A DNA stretch of 35,278 bases from an uncultured Clostridia bacterium (GTDB lineage Bacteria > Bacillota > Clostridia > Christensenellales > UBA3700), in NCBI GenBank assembly GCA_947174325.1, contig CAMWIL010000007.1, positions 1-35,278 of the forward strand. Reading direction: 5' to 3'. A program made the translations under genes and the position numbers. A model generated the notes under the pieces. It had not been told where the DNA came from, ran no database searches, and worked only from the letters and a program-made list of their open reading frames with translations. How positions within the stretch are numbered: position 1 is the first letter of the stretch; each line of letters opens with the position of its first letter. This document shows positions 16,382-28,100 of the stretch, piece after piece.

Positions 16382-16413
16382 CTCTACAATGCAGACGCGT
16401 CTGCATTGTAGAG
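16382..16413. other. Perfect 32-bp palindrome in the intercistronic gap
   Basis: The half-site CTCTACAATGCAGACG is followed at once by its exact reverse complement, so there is no loop or mismatch. It lies 8 bp after the stop of the 1909-aa gene within the operon. No adjacent U-run, so it is less likely a terminator than an mRNA-processing or stability element or a protein-binding site. Confidence 0.7.
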
Positions 16414-16420
16414 TTCTGCA

Positions 16421-19400
16421 TTATGCAATTACTTCGTCTTCTTTCTTTCTCTTGTTTACAATCACTACCGAAGTAACGATTGCAGCTATCATGACCGCAG
16501 CCGTCACGGATACGGCAACGATGCCCATTGTACTCAATTCTGACTTATTGATCTCGCCAACGATCAAATTCCAATGCTTGTTGATAAAATGATTGTCTCC
16601 GACATTCAATTCTACCGTGTATTCGCCGTCCGGAAGAACGCCGTCGGAATTCGGCTCTACTACGTTTCCGTTCGCGTCTTTATAGACGAGGAAACAAGCT
16701 GTGTTCTCGCCGTCTGCAGTATAATATCCGTAATTACCTTCAACGGGAAGTCCGCTTGGAATTCTAGTCGGCAAGTCTATACCGGCTTCGCTGACAACGA
16801 TCTCCGCTTTGTCGATCTGTATAAACGTATCGAGTTCCAACGTGTCGTGGTTGGCAACCGTCAATCTTACTCTTCCGTTGTAATTACCGGCATTGATAGC
16901 GTAGAGATTACCCACTTCGGAAGTCGTCAAACTTGTAATAGTAACCGGCTTGCCGTCGTAATAGTAATTTCCGCCTATTATATCCAAACCGTTGAACGTA
17001 ACTCTATGCTGAGTTCCGTCATATACGGCTGCTACCGGCACTGCCGTTACGCCTACTATCTTCGCGTTGGCGATAGTAACCGTTGCAGTAACCTGATAGT
17101 CTTGGAAACCTTCCTGCGTAACCGTCATGTAGATCCTGTGCGTTCCCGCATTGGTGATCTTAATATCGGAAAGGTTCTTGTAATCCTGACCGTTGTATCT
17201 AAATTCGACTTTTGCTTCTGCATAAGGCACTTTCGGATCGAGTTTTGTGACAAAATCGCTTCCGTCGTAAGTTCCGTCAACGCCTTCAAAAGATATACCT
17301 TTGAATACAGCCTTAGTGATCGTCATAATGACGTTTGCAGTACATTCTTCATAATTATCGTCGCCTGCATATTTTATTCTGTAAGTATACTCGCCGACTT
17401 CGGTGTACCAACCTGCGCCGTAACCGCTGTCACCGATCGGCTCCCAAGCGCCTTTATTGCTGTTGAGATACTCGATAGTGATTTTGCTGGAATCGATCAT
17501 TGCATACGACCAAATCTCTTCGGCGCTTCCGTTTACAGCTCTTACGTACGCTTGAGCGTCCACAAAGTTGAAAGCGCGATGGATAGGATTTTTGTTATCG
17601 TCAACGTCATACGCGTAAACAACGCTGTTTTTGAATACGAATTCCGTAGTTGCCTTTATGATAACCAAATCTCCCGAATACGTTTCTTTAAAGAACGCGC
17701 TATTGCCCGCATAGGATACTTCGACGTGATACAAACCTATTCTGTTGGGTACTCCGTCGATAGGATTTAATCTGTCATAGTCGCCTTTGATCGTACGCGT
17801 GTTCGTATCGTACTCGCTTCCTGCAAAATAAGGATAATAAGTATATTGCAAGTCTGCTTTACTAAACAAGCTCTCGTTCAAATTTGACGGTATGCCCGGG
17901 TCGTAGTCTATACCTCTTCCCGCATTATACTCAACAACGTTGATACCCATTGCAAGCGGCAACTTTCCTTGTCTGATATAGAAATAGAATTTATACGTCG
18001 GATCGTCTACGATCTTACCATTTTCGATATAAGTATCTTTTACGGAATAATTCTTATCTGAAATGGAGACAACGATCGTATACTCGCCTGTCTTGTAGAT
18101 AGCAGAGTTGGTTACGGTTTCGTCGCCCATACTCAATTCTACGTCTGCGTTTTGCGTATTGCCGTTGATATCTACGTAAGTAGCGGTAAAGACGTGCGAC
18201 GCGCCCGCGTTGACCGAGGTAGGAATATTATAACTACCGTCCATTTTGATATCGACAGATACCGGCAAAGCCTCGATATAGATGAGTTTACCCTTTACTG
18301 ACAACTCCATATTGCCGCCCAAATCGGATATTACTTCGCCGTTGCACCAATATCCCGTTTCGCTGACAGGTTGGATCGTTTTCGCCAAACAATCTAATTT
18401 TACGGTCACAGGCTCATCCTTTATGCCGACGTTTACGTCAATAGTTTCAGGAATTGTTTCGCCGTATTTGTAAACGTTGGAAAGTCCCATAACGTACTCA
18501 AGTTGGATCTGGTAAACATATTTGTTGATCTTGGTATTCATAGGTATTGCGCATACCGAAGAAGTAACGTTGTCGCCTACGATCGTATACGCATTCTCAA
18601 AATCGATCTTGGAGTTATCTGCAAAATACAGATTGTATCTTTCCGTGATCGCTTCGTCCGCGGCAAACGTAGCGTAAAGCTTGACGCTATCAGCCGCATT
18701 TGACGATTCGTATTTAAGTTCTACCTTGATCCTAATGCTGATATCTTCCGGATAAGCAATATACGCAGGGGTATAAAGCACTCCGATGCCTTTTTCATTG
18801 GCGTATTGCATAATGTTCTCGCGTTGCTCCGCTCCAAAGTCTACGTTTATATAGAACGTCGAAGCGCCTACGTAACTGTCATTGCCGTCATAGACCTTGT
18901 TGAAGAACTTTTCGAGATCAGTTACGTTTTCGTTCGCGATTATATCCGCAATACTTCTTCCGTCGTAGTTGCCGCCGGAAACGTATACGCTCTTGAGCGA
19001 GTAGTCTATATAGAGGCTCGCCACTTTATAGTTTATTATAAAACTTCCTACAAGACCGTTATCCGTCACTATTCCGCTTCTGGAGAAATATACGTCTTGA
19101 TACAAGCCTTGCACGTTGACCATTCTCATCTTGAACGGAGCGCTTATGCTTCTTACGGGATCGCCCATATTCCAGTTGACAAGGAAAGATTTCTCTCCCA
19201 TGCTGTTGATGATGTAAGGGCTGTCCGTATTCATTCCGTTGACGTCCTGAGCCATAGCGTCTTCCCACTTGTCGCTACCGTCGGGATTTTTCTGCCAGCT
19301 GTATTGCAACTGCCAATCAGAACATCCTACGGTCGGATTAAATCTTATCGTAGCGCCTTGCGTGGAATAACCGTAGTCGCTCGTAAGATAAGTGAGCTTT

Positions 19401-22150
19401 GACAAAGATAAAGTAGGTTCTGCCAACATATAGTCTACGTTCGCCTGCAATTCAACCGGTTGAACGTTGCCCATATTGTCGGTATAGTTGATAGTATAAG
19501 TTTGGTTCTTAGTAAGAATTACCTCTACGTCATAACTGCCGTCTTCTTGCAAGATGTTTTTGATCTGCGGATTGGACTGACTGCTCGGAGCGAATTTTAT
19601 ACCGCTCTTCGTATCGGTAATATTGTATCTTACTACTATTCTGTCTTTACGCCAAGTAGATAGTTCGCTCTCTGAAATCGGAGTGTCGTGTCCTTGCGAA
19701 TCTCTTACAAAATAAGATATATCGCTGATTTCCGGCTTTTCGTTATCTATCTTGACAAGTTTATCCTCCGAAGACTTCGTTCTTGCAACGATGATATCGT
19801 TATCGCCGTCTTTAACGTAAGCTATAAAGGAATACGCCATACCGTTCTTACCGGTAGATTCTTCTATTCTGATAGTCGCTCTATTGCCGATTTTGCTGAA
19901 CTTATCCGCGCTGTCCATAACTATCGAACCGTTGCGGACGTATCTTACGGACTCAAAGTCGTTTTCGCTGCCCATGAGCAGTTCAAAGTCCGCATAATTG
20001 CTCCAAGTCTCGGATACTAACGTACCGCTGCCGTATTCAAGCACGCCTTCGGTTATTCTGAAAGTATATCTTGTAGGCGACCAAGCCGCAATTCTTTGAT
20101 TATCACTATAATAGCCCAAGTCGATATAAGTATTTTCTTCAGCCTGAACGGTCATCGTATACGTTCCCGGCAAAGCCGTACCCGACATATCCGAGCTTGT
20201 AGCTATGCCATTTCTCAAAATTTGCCATTCGTTGTCTTTATATTCTTCCAAGGTTATGCCCGACGCGGCAATGACTCTCGGTCTGTTGAGCGTAGCGTTC
20301 TTACCTTGATACTCTCTCGTCAATCTTTCGCCGTTTGTGTTTTCAAGAGATATCGTTGTCATCGAGCCGAACGAATACTCATAGTTGCCTGTCGTACTTG
20401 AAGTGATCAACTTGCTCTCGGCATAAGTCGGCATAGATCTCATCAGACTAATACGCTCTGTGCTTCCCAAAGTCGCCAACCAAATGATATTTCCGCGTTC
20501 TCCGTTGGAAAGCGTATATTGTTTTCCATCGGTATTACCAATATCGTCTGCCAACAACTTCTCGTCGTCCATAGCAGAACCGTTGGCAAAAGCGTGAATT
20601 CTCAAATCGTAACGATTGGAAGACTCGTTGTTGAGTCTTACGACAACTTCTCCGCCTTCAGTCTTCGGATAAATTCCTACCCAAGACAATAATACGTTGG
20701 AACGGAAAGAGTCAAGAGAGCAATTAGCCTCGTTGGTCGTGTCTACGTGGTTGCTTGCTCTGAAATCAATCAGATCGTAAAGCACCGCGCAACTTCCTAT
20801 ATTTTCGCCTACCGAACCGAACAACTGTCCGTAGGACGTATTATTGGCGTTTTCATAATTGTTTTGAGACATACCCGTCCAGCTTGAAACGATACCATTA
20901 ACCTGTCCTTGATTGACGATATGCTTCGTTCCGCTTTCTTTACCGCCGTCCTGCACGCCGTCGACAGCCGCAGCAATATTAAGACAAGCGCCTATCGCTC
21001 CGCCCGAATATGCGCGGTAATAGCTGTTTTTACCCTTAGCTTTATTTGCTATCGCCTTGACTATTCCACTTCCTGTAACAGCGCTGTATTGTACGATAGC
21101 GTTTTTCATAACGTCGCCTTCCATAGCGCCTTGATCTATTTTTCCGATAAGACCGCCGGCAATAGCAAGAGAAGCCATATTGTCAGTCAATACCCAAGTT
21201 CCGTCTGCCGAACCTGCAACGCCGCAATATACGCCGGCATTTTCGGCAATGTCAATTTGGGAGTTTAGCATCGAACTTCCTCTGCCCAATCTTCCGACCA
21301 AACCTCCTACAAAAGCCATATTGTAGATCAAATCGTTAGAACCTTTCTCGGATAGTTTGTTGAGTACCTTAAAATTATTGTTGAGATTAAGACGAACGTT
21401 GTCGATCACACCGCCGTCGCCGTTCATGCCGGCAACCACTCCGGCTACCGTATTGTTGTTGCTTCCTGCCGGGGAATAGATACAGTCAGTGTCGGTTTCC
21501 ATGCTTTTATTGCCTTGCCAACCGCCACTCCAATAAATACCCGTCGTTGCCGTAATTGCTCCGTGACTGGATCTGTATTCGATCGTAAAGTTTTCTACCG
21601 TGCCTTTATTGATAGCCATAAGCATTCCGGTATATCTATACGACGTAGCGCCAAAGGTGAAGTAAGTATCGTTGGTATCAGTGTAATACTCGTATTGTCC
21701 CGTTCCTGCCCAAATATTGACAGTATATCCGTTGCCGTCAAGGAACTTCGTAAATATCGCGCTTGAACTTACTTTATCAGTAATGAAATCGTATCCTGAT
21801 CCCGCGCCGGTACCGTTTGCGTAAGCGATGCCTACGTCATTAGCAAGATACGCGTGAGTATAGTTGCTTTCACCGTTGATGAAATTGTAAAGTTGCTCGC
21901 CTGTCGTGATCTTCAAGATCTTACTGCTATCAACATTCAAATAGGCAACTTCCTGCTCGTCAGTCCTATGTCCGCCTTCGACGTCCGTCAACTGTCCGTG
22001 AGTGCCCGCATAAGTTGCGGAAAATACGTTACCCGCAGCTTTGGCCGTCATAGGCTTGTTTAAGAAACTCGCCAATGCTATCGCAAGTACTGCGACAAGC
22101 AGTATTGCGATGATTGACGTTACGGTTTTTTTCATTATCTTTCCATTCAT
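16421..22150 (-). CDS. Giant exported surface protein with beta-helix, Ig-like and MBG modules
   Basis: A 1909-aa protein with a signal peptide (to about residue 39, AKA before AGN). Residues about 40-460 contain GLUG-like glycine turns (FVGGLVGRL near 280, IAGGLIGKI near 330), suggesting a beta-helix. Ig-like domains follow, one beginning IDNEKPEISDISYFVRD near 801. The last third holds MBG-like modules with motifs YDGTQHRVTF and INAGNYNGRVRL. One membrane helix (about 1875-1899) and a short basic tail NKRKKEDEVIA anchor it, as in the next gene but without that protein's extension. Start: ATG 22150 has only an AAGAG-like SD; ATG 22135 (MKKTVTS) preceded by GGAAAG is an alternative. Only 23 bp separate it from the upstream lipoprotein gene, indicating one operon. 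Likely adhesion or surface scaffold; ligand unknown. Confidence 0.8.
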   Translation of the reverse strand: MNGKIMKKTVTSIIAILLVAVLAIALASFLNKPMTAKAAGNVFSATYAGTHGQLTDVEGGHRTDEQEVAYLNVDSSKILKITTGEQLYNFINGESNYTHAYLANDVGIAYANGTGAGSGYDFITDKVSSSAIFTKFLDGNGYTVNIWAGTGQYEYYTDTNDTYFTFGATSYRYTGMLMAINKGTVENFTIEYRSSHGAITATTGIYWSGGWQGNKSMETDTDCIYSPAGSNNNTVAGVVAGMNGDGGVIDNVRLNLNNNFKVLNKLSEKGSNDLIYNMAFVGGLVGRLGRGSSMLNSQIDIAENAGVYCGVAGSADGTWVLTDNMASLAIAGGLIGKIDQGAMEGDVMKNAIVQYSAVTGSGIVKAIANKAKGKNSYYRAYSGGAIGACLNIAAAVDGVQDGGKESGTKHIVNQGQVNGIVSSWTGMSQNNYENANNTSYGQLFGSVGENIGSCAVLYDLIDFRASNHVDTTNEANCSLDSFRSNVLLSWVGIYPKTEGGEVVVRLNNESSNRYDLRIHAFANGSAMDDEKLLADDIGNTDGKQYTLSNGERGNIIWLATLGSTERISLMRSMPTYAESKLITSSTTGNYEYSFGSMTTISLENTNGERLTREYQGKNATLNRPRVIAASGITLEEYKDNEWQILRNGIATSSDMSGTALPGTYTMTVQAEENTYIDLGYYSDNQRIAAWSPTRYTFRITEGVLEYGSGTLVSETWSNYADFELLMGSENDFESVRYVRNGSIVMDSADKFSKIGNRATIRIEESTGKNGMAYSFIAYVKDGDNDIIVARTKSSEDKLVKIDNEKPEISDISYFVRDSQGHDTPISESELSTWRKDRIVVRYNITDTKSGIKFAPSSQSNPQIKNILQEDGSYDVEVILTKNQTYTINYTDNMGNVQPVELQANVDYMLAEPTLSLSKLTYLTSDYGYSTQGATIRFNPTVGCSDWQLQYSWQKNPDGSDKWEDAMAQDVNGMNTDSPYIINSMGEKSFLVNWNMGDPVRSISAPFKMRMVNVQGLYQDVYFSRSGIVTDNGLVGSFIINYKVASLYIDYSLKSVYVSGGNYDGRSIADIIANENVTDLEKFFNKVYDGNDSYVGASTFYINVDFGAEQRENIMQYANEKGIGVLYTPAYIAYPEDISIRIKVELKYESSNAADSVKLYATFAADEAITERYNLYFADNSKIDFENAYTIVGDNVTSSVCAIPMNTKINKYVYQIQLEYVMGLSNVYKYGETIPETIDVNVGIKDEPVTVKLDCLAKTIQPVSETGYWCNGEVISDLGGNMELSVKGKLIYIEALPVSVDIKMDGSYNIPTSVNAGASHVFTATYVDINGNTQNADVELSMGDETVTNSAIYKTGEYTIVVSISDKNYSVKDTYIENGKIVDDPTYKFYFYIRQGKLPLAMGINVVEYNAGRGIDYDPGIPSNLNESLFSKADLQYTYYPYFAGSEYDTNTRTIKGDYDRLNPIDGVPNRIGLYHVEVSYAGNSAFFKETYSGDLVIIKATTEFVFKNSVVYAYDVDDNKNPIHRAFNFVDAQAYVRAVNGSAEEIWSYAMIDSSKITIEYLNSNKGAWEPIGDSGYGAGWYTEVGEYTYRIKYAGDDNYEECTANVIMTITKAVFKGISFEGVDGTYDGSDFVTKLDPKVPYAEAKVEFRYNGQDYKNLSDIKITNAGTHRIYMTVTQEGFQDYQVTATVTIANAKIVGVTAVPVAAVYDGTQHRVTFNGLDIIGGNYYYDGKPVTITSLTTSEVGNLYAINAGNYNGRVRLTVANHDTLELDTFIQIDKAEIVVSEAGIDLPTRIPSGLPVEGNYGYYTADGENTACFLVYKDANGNVVEPNSDGVLPDGEYTVELNVGDNHFINKHWNLIVGEINKSELSTMGIVAVSVTAAVMIAAIVTSVVIVNKRKKEDEVIA

Positions 22151-22173
22151 AATTTCTCTTTATCCCCCTACAA

Positions 22174-25100
22174 TTAAGCCGTTTGCGAATTACTTAATAC
22201 TACTACCGCTTTAATGGTAATGCGTTGAGCGATGTCTCCGCTACAAACCGTTAACGTAACGTCAGTACCGATAGTTGCAAGATCTTCGTCCGATACCGGA
22301 GCGCCGTTTCTGTCTCTGTAATAATAAGCCTTGCCGTCAACTTCAAATCTCTCAACGCTTTGTACGTCGTAATAATTCATGTTGACTCCCAACAGATCTA
22401 TGGTACATTCGTAAGTGCCGTAAGTGCCGTCCGTGAACGCTACGTAAAGATTACGCGTCATAGACGTTGTCAACAACTCCTCCTCGCTAAGGTTGGATCC
22501 GCCTTGCATTATCTGGACATAATATCCTTCGGTACCTACGTAATCAACTTTCTTAGCTACGACGTTTACGTTGACTCTAAACGTTCTGTCGTATTTGCTG
22601 TCCAACGCTTTTGAAATCATCTTGACGGTGTAAACGTCGCTTATCGCGTAGTTGATTTCCGTCAGATCCCAATCAACGTTGACGTTGAAGTATTCTTTTA
22701 TCACAGCAGATGTAACCACTATGCCCGATCCTTCTCTTGCGAAGAAATCTTCGATCATATCAAAGTATCTCGTCGTATAAGTCGATTCTTGCGAATTCTT
22801 CGTATAGACTACTTCGTACTGAACGTAAGTATCAAATTCTTCGGATACGTTGCCCGAAACAGTCTTCAAACCGTTTGCCTTGATATTTTCAAGATCGCTG
22901 AAATCTATATCTCCGACAACTTTATAGACGTAACCCGTAGTCGCAAAGTTGGAATATACTCTGCTTCCGTTTTCGTCGATCGTGTACTTGTACGGATCGA
23001 TATCCATACTCTCTACTGCAACTTTGAGATTCGTACGGTCGATGATCTCTACATTGATAGGATACTTATATTCTTCAGAAATAACAACGTATGCCGTCAA
23101 ATCTTTTCTGCCGTCCATCGTGATGAGCGATCTGTCGAACTCCCAATTAACTTCAAGTTCGGACTCTTTCTTGCTCATATATACCATCGTTACGGTAGAC
23201 GGGAACGGATCCATTCCGTAATAGAGCACTTGTATCGGATCGATGTAGAAAGTAGTTTCTCCGTTATGCTTAACGCTGTATTCGCTGCCCGCTACGTCGA
23301 TACCGTCAGGTACGAGGTTTTCGACTCTAACGTTGACGTAAACCATCTGTTCGAGATCGCCGACAATTTTGCTTGCAAGGTCGCCGGTAACGTCATAACC
23401 TATCTTGACTTGCAACTGACCGAATTTGCTTGAATAGTCTATGATATTGAAATTCTCAAGTCCTATCCATTGTATCGGCATCTTGAATACGCTTCCGTTT
23501 GTAAATACTACCCATGCTTCTTGCGGATAGATCTGTTGATCAGTATCTCCGTGCTCTTTTCTGAGCAAATATTCAAACGGATCTATGAAGTACGTCGACT
23601 GCGTGAGCGCTTCGTCAAAGTATACCGCCTGAACTTCGTTTCTCATGACTACGACTTCTGTGTCGAACGTCCAAGTGAAGTTGCCGCTGTACTTGCTGTT
23701 GTCCAAAGATACGCTAACCGGCGTACTTTGAGCATTGTTGTTGTTCCAACCAAAATCGATGTTTTTGTACTGATCTTCGTTCCAAGAGATGTACACTTCT
23801 TCTGCAATACCGTCGTTATTGTCGATGATATTTTCAGAAGGATCTATAGGAGACGCATACACGTCGTTATAGTTAGCCAATGCAGTAGTTGGGAACGGAT
23901 TGTATTGCTCGTCGCCCGTGATCAAATACATATAGTACTGATACGGATCTATTCTGAGCGTATTTTCAAGTCCGTTTATCGTCAACTTGCTGACTTTCTT
24001 TGTCTTGATCCAAACCATAAGGCTTACGTTCTGCAACGTGTTGTTATCTGCATTACCAATGGTAGTGGTTATGATAAACGCCGTACCGTCAACGTTTCTC
24101 GATAAGCCGTCTTCGTCGACAACTCTGTCATAGAAACCGCTGTTTTCCGCCGCGCTTACGTCCCAATCTCCGTTGATATCGAGACCTACCGCCATTCCAT
24201 CCTTATACTTGAAATAGAATACGTCGGAAATATAATCTCTTATGCTCGATTCTTTCGTAAGCTCGTATTCATACAGATCAATGATCAATCTCGGGATCTG
24301 TCCGTCCTTCGCGCTGATCGCCTCTCCGTCAATGATAGCCTGATCGATAGTTGAATCAATAAAGTTGATAGTTACGGGCATATCCGCTTGATCTTCTCTT
24401 GGGAAGTGTACCCAAGCGTTGACTTGATTGTCTTCTTTGAACGTTTTGGGAACTGCCGCGCCCGTTTTATCTTCGTTGAGGAAATCCAACCTCTCCGTGC
24501 TTATCTTTCTGGTAGAGCCGTCTTTCATTCTTACCGTGATAAAGTCAGGCCATACGTCGTAAGCGTGCAATGAGAAAGATTCTACTCTCTCTATTCCGCC
24601 GCCGTCGCCGAGAGCGTTGATAGTGATCTCCATAGTTCTCGTTATTGTGCCGAACGTCGCTCTAGCTTCGATCACGTAAATGCCTTTGTTTTTCAAAATA
24701 GCAAGAGAATCCTGAGTCACCAAAGTATCGGGATTACCCGCGCTGTTGACAGAATAATCAATCCAAGCGCTGTTTTCGTCATATCTATGTCTCTTCAGAT
24801 AGAACGAAACGCTCTTCTTGATGATCGCGCCGCTTGCGCCATCTTGATAACTAGCATCCTTATCTTTGAAATGCTTATTGTATATCTCCTCCGCGCCGTC
24901 GTCATCATTGGTGTAGGTATATGGAGCGTAATCGATACGCGACGGAATATCCGACCACGTTACGCTTCCTTGCGCGTCATTACCTGTCACGCCCGGTATT
25001 GCATTGGACGGATCGCCGACAGCCTTGAACATATTGTATATCCAAATTTGAGTAAAGTAGCCGTTTGTTCTTGCGCTGCTTGCGCCGTATGCCAAATTTC

Positions 25101-28100
25101 CGTCATAATCATAGATTTCGTCATTATGATCATCGCCTATGACGTATATGTTGGCAAGCGTAGCGTCTACGACGTTGACTCCCACGTGGAATTCATTAAA
25201 TACCGCAAACGGAATCAATGGACGAATGAGTCTGCTAACTTGAGTATATACGTTATTAAGCAAAGTATCTGTAATAAAGATGCTAACTCCGCCGTAACCC
25301 ACTGCTTTTACAACGTCTTGAAGCAACGGAGAGAGTTGCGATCTCAACGAACCCCAGAATGAATCCGTATTGTTGTCAGATCCGGGGATCATTCTCGTCC
25401 AAGCTACGTTGGAGAGATAGTCTTGAGAGAACATATCGGGAGCCAACGCTTTGAGGTTGAGCAACGATTCTTTACCTGTGCCCTTAGAGAATATTGCTCC
25501 GAGCACTGTGTCGATCAAATTATTGATCGTGTATGGATCGAACTCGACGTCGACATTGAAGTTGCCGTTTGATCTAAGGCTTACTTCGATACCTCTGCTG
25601 AGAAGTTTGACAACGTCTAAGTCTTTAAGCAATTCCTTAAATTTATCGCCGATAGACGGTTCGTTATTGCCGTCTTCGCCGTCAGCCGTAGCAAGAGCCT
25701 GCGTATCCGTCTGAGAACTCATATTATCAAACATATCATCCAACTGCGTGAAGAGTCCGTCAAACAAATCGCCCAAAGTACCCAACAGATCCAAATCTAT
25801 GGCCATATCTTTGACAACAGTACCAAAATCTATAAAGAATTCGACAACGTTCTTTGCCAAAGTCAGTTTTATTTGACCTGCGTCATAGTCAAGTACAACG
25901 TACGCTATCGCCTTGGAAGAACCGTTGGCGGTGTTGTCGTTGAAGAGCGTTTTGTCTATTTGGTATACGCCTACTACGATATTTCCTCTAGGTATACGAG
26001 GCTCGCCGTCCGCGCCTACCATTCTATCGTCGTTACCTGCTCTCCAGATTCTTATTCTTGTATAACCTGCGCTGCCGAGAGCTGAATTTGCGTCGCTTGT
26101 GTTGTTGGCAAGGTCAATAGTAAGACCGATATCCAAATTATCAAGCATTGTTTTTGCAAGAGTTCTGCCGCTCGTAGCGTCCCAATCCGCAATATTTTCA
26201 TAGTCTACGCGGATATCTACTTCTCCGCCGACGTTGAGTTCCAACTTAGCTTTGACTTCTATATCCTGCACGCCTACGTCGATACCAAATTCGTTGCCGA
26301 ACAAATCGAGTTTGCCGTCAAGCGTAAAGTCGATACCCAAGTTGATACCCAAAAGTTCGTTGAGCAACGTATTGATAAGCGTAGAAGTAAAGTTGAGCGC
26401 GATAGACGTATCTTCAAGACTTACGGCGCTGAGCAAGTATTTTACCAGATCCATAACTTGGAGATTTTCGCCGATAGTCGGAATATTATCGTCTGTCGCA
26501 ATGTCTCCTTCCGTCGAACCTGCGCCCGGCAAAGTCGGAAGACCCGCCTGCTCCAACAAATCGCCTATGATCTCGTTCAGATCAAAGCCTTGGATCTGTT
26601 TAACGTATCCGTCGATCATTCCGAATACCTTGGAAATGATATTGGAGTTGACGAGTTCCGCGCTGAACAAGCCTAGACCTTCAAGATTAATGATAAGGCT
26701 GTTACGGTAGATGTATACGCCGAGTACTACCTTACCTCTGTATTGCATCTCCAACTTGATCGCGCTACGTACAGAATTCGTAAGATCGATATCCCATTGC
26801 AAAAGCAACTTAACGTCTGTTTCCCATTCGTCAAGGTTGAGTGTGATAGGAACTTCCAATCTCTTGCCTACGCTTGCGAGAATGGTGTTGATCATTCTTT
26901 GCAGATCCATCTTGTTGTCTTTTGTCAACAACGTGAGAGTGAGATCAAGACTTCCCGTACCTACGGTATCCATGATCGCTTGGATCAAATCCGACTTATA
27001 CTGTTCGAATTCCAACGCCTTAGCGGCAAAATTGAACTTTTTATCGTCAGGAATCTTGCCCACAACTATTGGATAATCCGCAGTACCTGCTTCAAACAAC
27101 AACTTGAAGCCGGTATCGACACCATTAGCATTTATATAATTGTATTTCTTATACGCGTACGCTTTATTATCTTTATCAGTATTTTGATATACGATCTTCT
27201 TTCCGTTCTCATCGTGAGTAGGAAGTTGTTCGCCTTTTTCGTCATAGTAGAACACGCAAATGCTGTCCTTTTTTATGCCGTTTTCTTCTTGATAGTCGAT
27301 CATTACAGGGATCAAATTGCCGGTAAATTCAAACTTGAAGCCGTCTTTTCTGCCCATAGAAGTCTCCAAGTTTATTTCCATAAGACCGAGAGCTTCCGCA
27401 AGCGTTCCATCTATAATGTCAGGATCGATCATATTGATAACCGCCAAAATCGACGCCATAGAGATCATAGGCGTGATCGCCTCGGAATTCACTCCAAGAA
27501 TGATTGCCGCAAGCTCCTCGTTCAAAGTCGCCTGTCCGGCATTGCCGTTTGCCATAGCCATTGCGCCATCAGTAGACGGAGCGGACGACAAGCCGATAAG
27601 ACTTCCCAAATCAAAATTGAATATGAGATCTCCGCCCTCAATCTTCATAGAGGTGAGCAATTGAGCTATCATATCGTCGATAAGCGAGAATATCACTTGA
27701 GAGAAACGCAAATCGAATTTGAGTTTCGGCAACGTAATATTAGCTATCTTAAAATTAGATAAATCTATATAAACACTATTTCTATATCCGTATATACCTA
27801 ATAATACAGTATCCTTAGCAAACTTAACGCCTTCGTCGCCTTCTCCGACTCTAATATCGTTCTCTGCTTTAAGTTCGAATAAGAACGTACTTTCGCTCGG
27901 ATTTGCTCTATCAAGAGCAATTTGGATATTGAGGGACGCATCCAATACGAATTGATCGGTAAATTCCCAAATAATATCCGTGTCTGCGATTTGCGGCAAA
28001 CCGAAGCTTGCGATGAACGGAGCAAGATTGTATCTTCCTTCGTTGAACGTCATACTAAAGTGCGTTCTGATAATAATTCCCGACAGCAACGTATCAATAA

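Noticed and set aside
16574-17770. 398-aa plus-strand ORF, the longest shadow
   Set aside because: Entirely antisense to the 1909-aa surface protein, whose signal peptide, modules and anchor form one consistent gene.
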